DNA from: JBALVO01 sp036961445
Lineage (GTDB): Bacteria; Pseudomonadota; Gammaproteobacteria; Pseudomonadales; Halieaceae
Reading direction: 5' to 3'
Length of the DNA stretch: 31,257 nt
Assembly (NCBI GenBank): GCA_036961445.1
Contig: JBALVO010000039.1
Location: forward strand, 1 to 31,257
The translations under genes and the position numbers were made by a program. The notes beneath the pieces are model-generated. The model searched no databases. It worked only from the letters and a program-made list of their open reading frames with translations, and had not been told where the DNA came from. Shown one piece after another: positions 1-6,523 of the stretch. How positions within the stretch are numbered: the stretch's first letter is position 1; each line of letters begins with the position of its first letter.

Positions 1-7
1 TGCGGGT

Positions 8-640
8 CTAGATACTCGTCATCAAGAATCCCGTAAGCGCTGCATTATTAGGCGACAAAGTGGGCACTACCTGTTTTTTTATTTCTCCAAGGAGATCCAG
101 ATAGCTTTGGTAGAAAGCCCATGTCGGTGTGGGCCGGTAGATAAAGTCGTCTACCTCCAGATAGGCAAGTATTCCCTTGGCAGTGGTAGGTTTAACGAAG
201 GCCTCTTTGTTGGGAGAAAAGTAAAAGGGTACTACCGAGATCACCGCCCACTTTGCCAATTTATGGTGGCTTAGCATGCCCAGGAACTCCTCAAATCCGC
301 GCTGCTTCTGCCGGCCGTAGAGGCGCTTTTCGAACGTATCTGCCAATGCCTGCTTTTCCTGTGAGTTCAAAGACTTTACAAAATCACGAAATTTCGGTTT
401 CTCAAACATGGAGACCATGGAAGACCGGCTGACAATCTTGACCAGGGTCTCGGCAATAAATTCTGGCCGATTGAAGTTGGCGCGTACCAGGTTCTGCTGG
501 GCGAACTCCACCAGTTTGTCGACGTTGTGCTTTTTCTTGACGGCCTCCATCCCTGGATCGGCAAACCCACCGGGGTAGCGCTGCAGAAAGCTACCCTCTG
601 CGTCTTTGAGTTTTTGGTAGTTCAAAAAAAGCCTATTCAA
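8..640 (-). CDS. Unrecognised conserved-looking protein, 210 aa
   Basis: I do not recognise the family. The protein is rich in Lys, Phe and Gln, has no signal peptide and has one mildly hydrophobic stretch (about residues 131-142, WAVISVVPFYF) that is too short and isolated for a confident membrane segment. The N-terminal part is mostly predicted helical by eye. It lies 29 nt downstream of the FadL-like gene on the same strand, so it is probably the second gene of that operon. The start is uncertain. The frame stays open back to about position 727, inside the FadL gene, and contains no ATG or GTG; TTG at 640 is the only common start and has no clear ribosome binding site. Translational coupling with the upstream gene is possible. 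I assign no function. Confidence 0.6.
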   Translation of the reverse strand: MNRLFLNYQKLKDAEGSFLQRYPGGFADPGMEAVKKKHNVDKLVEFAQQNLVRANFNRPEFIAETLVKIVSRSSMVSMFEKPKFRDFVKSLNSQEKQALADTFEKRLYGRQKQRGFEEFLGMLSHHKLAKWAVISVVPFYFSPNKEAFVKPTTAKGILAYLEVDDFIYRPTPTWAFYQSYLDLLGEIKKQVVPTLSPNNAALTGFLMTSI

Positions 641-669
641 TCTTGCATTGGCTGCAGGCGGTGTGCTGT

Positions 670-2112
670 CTAGAATTTGTAACCGAAGCTCACACCAACC
701 ACGTAGATGATGGTGTCTGAGTCCATGTTAACTGCGGACCCAATTTTGTGACCATCGATGCTGGCAAGTTGCTCGATTTTTGCATCGCCCAGAAATTCAG
801 CGATTGCATAGCCGTGAACAGTCAGTTGATCGTTAACCTTGTAGATGGTGCCGATAGCAGTTTTAAAAATTTCATCCACCGGGATATCAGGCATTCGGTC
901 TGAGTCATCAACCGGTGATTCGTCAAAACTGAAACCCAATTGCAATGTTATGCGGTCATTCAGTCCGTACTCCCCGCCGATAGCGTAGCGGTTCTGGTCT
1001 TTGAAATTGCGGTCAATGCGCACCATGGGGTAACCATCTATGCGCAGGTCGGTGCTTTCAAAGTCGCCGAAAAAAACCCGCTCAAGATCCCAGTACAGGT
1101 TCAGGTCATCGGTAACACGATGAGAGCCGCTAAGGATTAAACGTTCCGGCATATCCCAGGTTAAGGTCGTATGTTGTTTCTGGCGCTCCTCGCTGGACAG
1201 CAGCTGGCCATTTATAGTCGCATCTCCTTCAAAGGTGAAGTCAGCCATGTAGTGATACACGAGACCGAGACGATGGCCGGGCAGAAACTCATAGGTGGTG
1301 CCAATCGTCGCCGCTGCTTCGAAGTCATCTCCTTCGAGTTTGATTTTGGTACCAGAGTTGCCATCCAGATAACTTTTGAGGCTGGCGAGGGTCTCGGCGG
1401 CGGACTCTGGATTGAGGCCTGATTCGGCGACAGCGCCTTTAAGGCAAATCGCCAGGGCAGCAGGGGGTAAACCTTCACACTCTCCTGCCAGTCCGACAAA
1501 CTCGATAACACTGCCAATATCTTCCCCGGCAGTATCGCTTAGTGACGGTAAATCCTGCTTTTGTTCAAAGGAACCGTAGATAACGCCAATACCAGCGCCA
1601 AACGTCCATTTCTCGTTCATACGCCAGGATATGGAGTTCATCAGTGCGGCGACCTGCAACTCATTTTCCGTAACAATGGGGCGGGTTCTAAAACGCTCGC
1701 CGTAATCCATGCCCTGGCCGGCTACCGCGCCAAGCCCTAGTCCCCAGGTAAAGTTATTGTCCATCGGGCGAATCAAGCCAAGAGTAGGAATGAAAGAGTT
1801 GGAAGCGGCGGAGTCTTTGGCACAACTATTCTCAGCGTTGCAATCCCAGTTTTCATTGACCGACCAATCAGGGATAACAGCAGTTAAGTTGCCGCCAATT
1901 TGCTTTTCATGCATCAGCGACATTGCCGCTGGATTGTTGCTGACAGCCGCGGTACTGCGGTCGTAGACAGCAGATCCAGCGTTGGCCATTCCGGTCAATT
2001 GCGAAGGTGGACTAATGATAAAACCCACGGCCAGCGCCTGTGCGCTTGTCAGCAGGGTGAGGGCGCAGGCTAGAAGTGGCTTTCCAAGAGTGAGGCGTGA
2101 TGGTAGTGACAT
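670..2112 (-). CDS. Outer-membrane transport protein, OMPP1/FadL/TodX family
   Basis: A 480-residue beta-barrel of the FadL family, which carries long-chain fatty acids or other hydrophobic compounds across the outer membrane. A signal peptide ends near residue 28 (AQALA/VGF). The mature N-terminus has the family signature: a GMANAGSA stretch near residues 41-48, then NNPAAM around 59-64, which includes the NPA motif. The rest is a run of alternating strands, and the chain ends in GYKF with a terminal Phe, as expected for insertion by the BAM machinery. The region around residues 195-260 is Cys-containing and larger than in simple FadL proteins, probably an extracellular loop. The substrate cannot be told from sequence. 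A second, divergent FadL-type protein is encoded at 21297-22544. Confidence 0.88.
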   Translation of the reverse strand: MSLPSRLTLGKPLLACALTLLTSAQALAVGFIISPPSQLTGMANAGSAVYDRSTAAVSNNPAAMSLMHEKQIGGNLTAVIPDWSVNENWDCNAENSCAKDSAASNSFIPTLGLIRPMDNNFTWGLGLGAVAGQGMDYGERFRTRPIVTENELQVAALMNSISWRMNEKWTFGAGIGVIYGSFEQKQDLPSLSDTAGEDIGSVIEFVGLAGECEGLPPAALAICLKGAVAESGLNPESAAETLASLKSYLDGNSGTKIKLEGDDFEAAATIGTTYEFLPGHRLGLVYHYMADFTFEGDATINGQLLSSEERQKQHTTLTWDMPERLILSGSHRVTDDLNLYWDLERVFFGDFESTDLRIDGYPMVRIDRNFKDQNRYAIGGEYGLNDRITLQLGFSFDESPVDDSDRMPDIPVDEIFKTAIGTIYKVNDQLTVHGYAIAEFLGDAKIEQLASIDGHKIGSAVNMDSDTIIYVVGVSFGYKF

Positions 2113-2162
2113 AGCAATATACCGTTTTTTTATTTGTAGGCTGGATTAGCAATGTGCTGTTT

Positions 2163-2168
2163 AGTATA
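2163..2168 (-). promoter_or_regulatory. Candidate -10 box for the FadL-like gene
   Basis: The minus strand reads TATACT here (5 of 6 to TATAAT), about 50 nt before the ATG at 2112. The hexamer 17-18 nt upstream is a poor -35 match. Just upstream, at 2188-2210, is an AT-only near-palindrome (CTTAC and six or seven T, then A-tract and TAAG) that could be a protein site or weak hairpin. Confidence 0.3.
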
Positions 2169-2267
2169 GATCGAAACTTTTCAGATGCTTACTTTTTTTG
2201 AAAAAATAAGTAGGGTTTTCAACTATCTTTCGGGTGCGGGCGTGCTAGCAGGAGGGTGACGTTACAT

Positions 2268-3083
2268 TTAAAGTCTGCGAAACAGCAGTTCTACTTCACC
2301 GAAACAGACTTTGTCGCCGCTGGTGATTCTTCCCAATTCGGTGCGTATACCATTGACTTTCACGCCGTTGGTGGACCCCTGGTCGCGAACGTGCCAATCG
2401 CCGTCATCCAGTTCCAGCGTCGCGTGGTTGTTTGATACAGTGACATCATCAATGACTATAGCGCAGGTGCTTGATCTGCCGACAGACCATTGGTCGCTGG
2501 AGTTGGCGCGTGGTACCACGAACAAGGATTGTTTCACTCTGCCTTTGGTTACCATCAACACGGCGACGGCGGAGCTCGTGTCGATATCTTTGGTCTTGAG
2601 CAGCGCCGTCAATAAATCATCATCGGTTTTGTCAGCGCCGCTACCAAAGGCTGCCTGGTCTCTGGATGTCCATCCCGGGGGAGTTGAAATAGCCACACGC
2701 ATAGAGGTTTCGTCTGCGGCCCCTTCATCTATAACAAACGAAGAGGGGAGTGTCCCCATTCTCGCTCCCAAGATGGTCTGGTTCGTTGGGGCGTTGGGGT
2801 TAACGACCAACAGTGTCTGGTCACCGATGCGTATTATGTCACCGGCTTTTACCAAACTGCTTTTGCGTACCTCGCGGTTGTTCAGATAAGTGCCGTTAGT
2901 GGACTTCAAATCCTCCAGCATCCACAGTCCATTTTCGTTCACCAACTGGGCGTGCCTGCGCGATGATTCCCCACTGTCCAGAACGATGTCACAAGAAGTA
3001 TCGCGGCCAATGATTACCTTTGACTTCTCAACTTTGATGTCCTGGTCGGTTTCCAGATTCCTGAGTTCTAACAGATCTTCCAT
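2268..3083 (-). CDS. Protein with two FHA domains, 271 aa
   Basis: A cytoplasmic protein with an FHA domain at each end. FHA domains bind phosphothreonine peptides. FHA-1 spans about residues 18-94, with GR at 26-27, SRRH at 41-44 and STNG at 61-64. FHA-2 spans about 195-271, with GR at 202-203, SNNH at 217-220 and STNG at 237-240. Both carry the Gly-Arg, Ser-x-x-His and Ser/Thr-x-Asn-Gly residues of binding-competent domains. The linker is low-complexity and holds a Thr pair (PTNQT, about 99-103), a conceivable site for phosphorylation and self-binding. There is no signal peptide or membrane segment. No Ser/Thr kinase, phosphatase or secretion gene is seen in the window, so the partner is unknown. 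Start ATG at 3083 (MEDLLELR). Confidence 0.88.
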   Translation of the reverse strand: MEDLLELRNLETDQDIKVEKSKVIIGRDTSCDIVLDSGESSRRHAQLVNENGLWMLEDLKSTNGTYLNNREVRKSSLVKAGDIIRIGDQTLLVVNPNAPTNQTILGARMGTLPSSFVIDEGAADETSMRVAISTPPGWTSRDQAAFGSGADKTDDDLLTALLKTKDIDTSSAVAVLMVTKGRVKQSLFVVPRANSSDQWSVGRSSTCAIVIDDVTVSNNHATLELDDGDWHVRDQGSTNGVKVNGIRTELGRITSGDKVCFGEVELLFRRL

Positions 3084-3296
3084 TTGCTGCTGTGTCGCTT
3101 ACCCGTAGGGAGCGAAATATTAGCACTTTTACTGATAAAGATTAAGGTGCTCGCGAGAGTGTATGGTGTGTTCCAGGTGGTCGCACTGACACAGTTGGGT
3201 TGATGCCAGTGCTGAAAAGTCTGACGAGATTAAGCCCAAAATCTCAAAAATTTTCGATTAGCGTCGATACAGCTATTACCTGAATGCTGCCGCTTT
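3084..3296. other. Gene-free gap with weak promoter for the FHA gene
   Basis: 213 nt without a coding region. On the minus strand, a TTAATC / 17 nt / TAATAT pair ending about 3116 could be a weak sigma-70 promoter for the FHA gene (3 of 6 and 4 of 6 matches). I see no terminator with a T-run behind the upstream dehydrogenase gene. Confidence 0.25.
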
Positions 3297-4115
3297 CTAT
3301 ATAGGCGTTATTCTCTGGTAAGCACCTCGAACCCGATCCATACGTTGTTCCAGCGGTGACCAGAATTCGGGGTGGGTAAACAGGTATAGCTCTTCGTTCG
3401 CCATGCCGCTTATAACCATTTGTGCAACTTCGGCAGGCAGCATTCCATCGTCTTCGATCACCTTTGCGATATCCTTGCTCAGGCTGGACTGTGAATCCAG
3501 GCCCTTGCCGTCGGGGTGATTGCGACGGCTGTCCGCGATGCGCGTTTTCACCCATGCAGGGCATAGCACAGATACGCCAACATTGGATTCAATCAGTTCC
3601 ATTTCCAATGTCTCAGAGTATCCAACTACCGCATATTTGGTCGCTGTATAGGCGCCCATTCCAGGGTGAGCGACATGTCCGGCCATAGATGCTGTATTGA
3701 GAATATGGCAGGGCTCATCAAGTAAGCGCATACCAGGCAGAAAGCACTCTACTCCGTACACTACTCCCAGCAGATTCACGTTGATGACCCAGCGCCAGTC
3801 GTCGATTGCGCCCTCGCCTGCAAATGATCCAGCACCTACGCCGGCGTTATTGAACAGCAAGTTAACCTTGCCAAAGCGCTCCAGCGTTGCCGTTGCAGCA
3901 AGTTGATAGGCTTCAAGATCACTCACGTCCAGCACCACAGTGGCTATTTCGGTGTCATACACGGCCAATCGCTGCGCAGCATCGGCCAGGGTATCCGCTT
4001 CGATATCGGCTAGCATCATCTTCATGCCGCGCTGCGCCAGGGCCTCCGCAACTGCAAAACCAATACCGCCAGCTGCCCCGGTAATGAAACCTACGGTACC
4101 TTCAAAATTTTTCAA
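3297..4115 (-). CDS. Short-chain dehydrogenase/reductase (SDR)
   Basis: A classical SDR oxidoreductase with an NAD(P)-binding Rossmann fold and unknown substrate. Numbered from the TTG at 4115, the cofactor motif TGAAGGIG is at 12-19, an acidic residue after beta-2 (AD at 36-37) favours NAD(H), NNAG is at 89-92, and the active-site set is N114, S143, Y156 and K160 (YxxxK). The length of 272 aa is typical, with a C-terminal extension of the kind seen in SDRs acting on bulky substrates. I prefer TTG at 4115 because AAGGA lies 7 nt upstream and the protein then begins LKNFEG-TVGFITG, as SDRs usually do. The longer frame from GTG 4148 has no visible ribosome binding site. It stands alone, between the FHA gene and the divergent small gene at 4333. 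Confidence 0.87.
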   Translation of the reverse strand: MKNFEGTVGFITGAAGGIGFAVAEALAQRGMKMMLADIEADTLADAAQRLAVYDTEIATVVLDVSDLEAYQLAATATLERFGKVNLLFNNAGVGAGSFAGEGAIDDWRWVINVNLLGVVYGVECFLPGMRLLDEPCHILNTASMAGHVAHPGMGAYTATKYAVVGYSETLEMELIESNVGVSVLCPAWVKTRIADSRRNHPDGKGLDSQSSLSKDIAKVIEDDGMLPAEVAQMVISGMANEELYLFTHPEFWSPLEQRMDRVRGAYQRITPI

Positions 4116-4174
4116 AATATCATCCTTGCCTGATATTGGTTGGCCCACAGGTTAGCGTTACGTGCAGCAAAGTG

Positions 4175-4200
4175 TCCACTGCTTAATTGCAGGTAGTGGC
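4175..4200. repeat. Inverted repeat in the divergent intergenic region
   Basis: Between the SDR gene and the small plus-strand gene, CTGC-TTAATT-GCAG forms a 4-bp stem with a 6-nt loop, flanked by CCACT and AGTGG that can pair in an alternative register. It could be an operator or a short hairpin. The support is only symmetry and position. Confidence 0.25.
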
Positions 4201-4332
4201 GGAACACAGAGCGCGCGACAATATATCGCATAAAAACTGTGCGCTGTGTCACACATTGCAGTATTAGCCAATGCAGGATCGAACCAGGGCTGCTATTAAG
4301 AAAACAGGGGTAGGACGTATGGGGGTTGTAAT

Positions 4333-4542
4333 ATGACCGAACCGGACCCGGAGGAGCAACACATTGAAAGCGCGACTGGGGAACAGGAAAATTTTGTTGT
4401 GCGGATGGAAGCCCAGTGCAGCCGCATTGATGAGTATCGCGAGGCGGTAAAGCGCACGGAAGGCCGGCACCTGAGTGAGGACGATGCCGCGCTGGAGTGG
4501 ATAGCGCGCTACGCCAAGGACTTTCCCTTTTCTCGCAAGTGA
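4333..4542 (+). CDS. Small acidic hypothetical protein, 69 aa
   Basis: A short protein of unrecognised family. It is acidic at the N-terminus (TEPDPEEQ) and predicted helical through the middle. It ends with a segment (DDAALEWIARYAKDFP) resembling short gammaproteobacterial proteins that end in an ALEWI-x-x-YA-x-x-FP pattern. It has no signal peptide and no Cys. The start ATG at 4333 is preceded by a G-rich GGGGG tract 7 nt upstream, a fair ribosome binding site. Opposite-strand frames here (for example 4264-4470) have Arg/Pro/Phe composition unlike a real protein, so I chose this strand. It faces the hydrolase gene tail to tail. Confidence 0.6.
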   Translation: MTEPDPEEQHIESATGEQENFVVRMEAQCSRIDEYREAVKRTEGRHLSEDDAALEWIARYAKDFPFSRK

Positions 4543-4545
4543 CGG

Positions 4546-4557
4546 CGGCAGCTGCCG
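4546..4557. repeat. Perfect 12-bp palindrome between convergent genes
   Basis: CGGCAGCTGCCG is a perfect palindrome just after the stop of the 69-aa gene and before the stop of the convergent hydrolase gene. It can form a short GC-rich hairpin usable from both directions, but no T-run follows on either strand, so intrinsic termination is doubtful. Confidence 0.3.
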
Positions 4558-4575
4558 GCGTTGGCCTCAGCATAG

Positions 4576-5832
4576 TCACCCTATGGATTTCACCGTTATT
4601 GTCTCCGCCAGAGCGGACGATCGGCTGGTGCCAAACCAATCGATGATCTGCCGATGAACTCGCGCGTCATCCAGCAGGTCGAAGTGATTTTTCTCATGAA
4701 ATACCCGGCAGTTCTCTGGTTTGATATCCAGGTGTCGCAAGTCGTCATCGTGGGTTCCAGTGGCGCTGTCCAGGCGCACTAGCAGATCACCCAGCAATTG
4801 TCCCAGTGGATCGTGCTGATGGCGGCCCAGGGTAGCCGCGGCAAAGTAGTATTCGACCTGAGGCAGTAAGGGGACCGGTGCTCGTGTATCCGGACGTGTC
4901 TGATCCGGGTGATGCCCTTGCCAGTCTTCATCCAGTAAATCGCCGTGGCGTAAGTCCTTGATACCGGCACTGCGCAGTTTTCCGAATGCCAGTGGTTCTG
5001 TGTACGGGATTTTCTGCATTGCCACGTCCAGCGCGTGCCCGGCTCGCTCTACCGGTGAACCATGGTGTGGGGTTCCCAGGCAAACCACTCGCTGCAGATG
5101 CGTTAACCATTCGCTGTTTGCTTGCTCGGCGTACCAGCTGGCACTGCGGATGACCAGACCACCCATACTGTGTCCTACTAAAGACAGCGATTCCACAGGA
5201 ACTGGCCATGCAGCAATCAGTTGCTGCAGTAATTGCGCGAATTCCTGGCCGTTGGTGGAGATATGGCGCCCGGTGTTGTAACGCAGGTACAGCGGCGTGC
5301 AATCCACCTCCTGTTGTAGCTTACTGCCAATACAGGGGGCTCCCTTACGTTGCCAGCTTAACTCCGACAGGCTTAAGCCGTGCACCAGGACCACCAGGTG
5401 AGCGCTGGCCTGGGGTATGGCTGCAGCCAGTGCAGTCGCTTCCAGCTCCAGTGGCTGCTGCGGTGTCATCAGGGTCATGGGCGTGGCCAGGGGGTTGTCG
5501 GTGGCTTCCAGATGGTCGCCGAAAGCGCCGTTTAACGCCGCCATCATCCTGATGTCAGCGCTGGAGTGTGCGGCGGCGCCGATGCTGTCTGGTATCAACG
5601 CGAACGATTGATCGGTACCCGCGCGCAGCATATTGTTAACGCTCCTGATTGTCGCATAGACGGCGGCAGCGATAAGTCCGTGTGCCCGCGTAGGTGACGT
5701 TGGCTGTGCTGCCCATGGTAGTGGTCGTCTAGCGATGGTTTCATGCATGCGCTCAACGGCATTGGTAATGCCCTCCACTGAGTCAAACGCGAGTCGGGTA
5801 GTACCGTGTATCGTGCGCAATGAAGTATTCAT
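4576..5832 (-). CDS. Alpha/beta hydrolase, PGAP1/lipase-like
   Basis: A 418-aa esterase or lipase-type hydrolase, probably cytoplasmic because no signal peptide is visible. A 140-residue helical N-terminal region precedes the hydrolase core. The core has the oxyanion strand LVVLVHG (146-152), the nucleophile elbow GHSMGG with Ser at about 222, the lipase-type CLGTPHHGS motif (251-259) and a late His in NHFDLL as the likely catalytic base. The GTPHHGSP pattern is typical of lipases and PGAP1-like hydrolases. The start ATG at 5832 overlaps the stop of the RHH gene in ATGA, indicating translational coupling; the frame extends upstream, but only over that gene's coding sequence. Possible roles are lipid, polyester or ester hydrolysis. 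The substrate is unknown. Confidence 0.85.
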   Translation of the reverse strand: MNTSLRTIHGTTRLAFDSVEGITNAVERMHETIARRPLPWAAQPTSPTRAHGLIAAAVYATIRSVNNMLRAGTDQSFALIPDSIGAAAHSSADIRMMAALNGAFGDHLEATDNPLATPMTLMTPQQPLELEATALAAAIPQASAHLVVLVHGLSLSELSWQRKGAPCIGSKLQQEVDCTPLYLRYNTGRHISTNGQEFAQLLQQLIAAWPVPVESLSLVGHSMGGLVIRSASWYAEQANSEWLTHLQRVVCLGTPHHGSPVERAGHALDVAMQKIPYTEPLAFGKLRSAGIKDLRHGDLLDEDWQGHHPDQTRPDTRAPVPLLPQVEYYFAAATLGRHQHDPLGQLLGDLLVRLDSATGTHDDDLRHLDIKPENCRVFHEKNHFDLLDDARVHRQIIDWFGTSRSSALAETITVKSIG

Positions 5833-6329
5833 GTGGGTGCTCCTGCAGAGTCTTCGGTGCCGTTGGCGGTGGGTGCGGTGGAGCTTAGGTCGGCAAGGCA
5901 ATCCAGGCACAATAATGTGGGGCGTGGTTGCACCGGCAGGCCAATCATGGCGCTCTGTCCTTTGTGAAGAATGGTGTTGCACTGCTCGCAGATCCCGTTT
6001 CGATTGAGTACTGCTTCTTGCCAGCCGATCACCGGAGTATCTGCGACCGACTCGTCCGGTTCCGGGGCTTGCAGCGCGAGAGCTGGTGGTGACAAGGATG
6101 TGTCTCTACCCTGGATGGCCCGAGCAATCTGTGCGCTGTCTGTGACCACACCTTCGACGAGGTTGAAGGTGTGTAGCAACGCGTTGCGCACTATGGTGGA
6201 AACGGATAATCCCAAATCTTCCGCGCGGTCGCGCAGCTCCTCATCAAGTTTTTCGGGAATACGGGCTTGTAGCACGCGATCTTTGGTCTGGCGACTGCTG
6301 CGCCTGCCGCGTCTGGTGGTCTTAGGCAT
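5829..6329 (-). CDS. Ribbon-helix-helix DNA-binding protein with CxxC/CxxC knuckle
   Basis: A 166-aa putative transcription regulator. After a basic tail (PKTTRRGRRSSRQ), residues 17-55 form a ribbon-helix-helix unit: strand VLQARIP, helix EKLDEELRDRAEDLGL, turn, helix SVSTIVRNALLHTF. A Pro/Ala-rich linker leads to a C-terminal four-Cys module, C114-x2-C117 and C141-x2-C144, that looks like a zinc ribbon or rubredoxin-like knuckle. I choose ATG at 6329 because GGAG lies about 6 nt upstream; an in-frame GTG or ATT further up would add a tail that covers the promoter. Its last four bases overlap the start of the hydrolase gene, so the two are one operon. Autoregulation through the TGTAATACA array at 6399-6454 is likely but unproven. 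Confidence 0.8.
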   Translation of the reverse strand: MPKTTRRGRRSSRQTKDRVLQARIPEKLDEELRDRAEDLGLSVSTIVRNALLHTFNLVEGVVTDSAQIARAIQGRDTSLSPPALALQAPEPDESVADTPVIGWQEAVLNRNGICEQCNTILHKGQSAMIGLPVQPRPTLLCLDCLADLSSTAPTANGTEDSAGAPT

Positions 6330-6393
6330 GATCTGCTCCGTGGTCTGTCCGCATTGGATTGTGCGGCGGCTTTTATTAACGACGATCAATGTA

Positions 6394-6399
6394 TGTCAA
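6394..6399 (-). promoter_or_regulatory. Candidate -35 box of the RHH-hydrolase operon
   Basis: A perfect TTGACA lies on the minus strand. AATAAA (4 of 6) follows with a 16-nt spacer at 6372-6377, or TAAAAG with 18 nt. The predicted transcript would start near 6364, giving a leader of about 35 nt before the ATG at 6329. Confidence 0.45.
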
Positions 6400-6454
6400 A
6401 TGTAATACAAAAGTCAATAAATGTAATACAAATATGCGCCTATTTGTATTACAC
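6399..6454. promoter_or_regulatory. Triple TGTAATACA operator-like array
   Basis: Three copies of the 9-bp palindrome TGTA-A/T-TACA occur at 6401-6409, 6422-6430 and 6445-6453. The first two are followed by AA(A) on the plus strand. The third is in opposite orientation with its A-tract on the other side. Copies 1 and 2 are exactly 21 bp apart and copies 2 and 3 are 23 bp apart centre to centre, about two helical turns. The array sits immediately upstream of the candidate -35 of the RHH-hydrolase operon. Short palindromes in phased arrays are usual for RHH regulators. Confidence 0.6.
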
Positions 6455-6523
6455 CTCAGATGAAAGCGTTTTTCAGTCCACGTAACCCTTTGTTTTTATT
6501 GTTGTTTAACGGGTATTCGGGGG

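Noticed and set aside
2311..2889. A 192-codon plus-strand open frame opposite the FHA gene.
   Set aside because: Its Ser/Thr/Pro-rich composition matches no family, whereas the minus-strand product has two clear FHA domains. It is a shadow.
4112..4639. A 175-codon minus-strand open frame across the gap between SDR and hydrolase.
   Set aside because: It overlaps the SDR start, the palindrome and the small plus-strand gene, has an odd Arg/Pro/His composition and no ribosome binding site.
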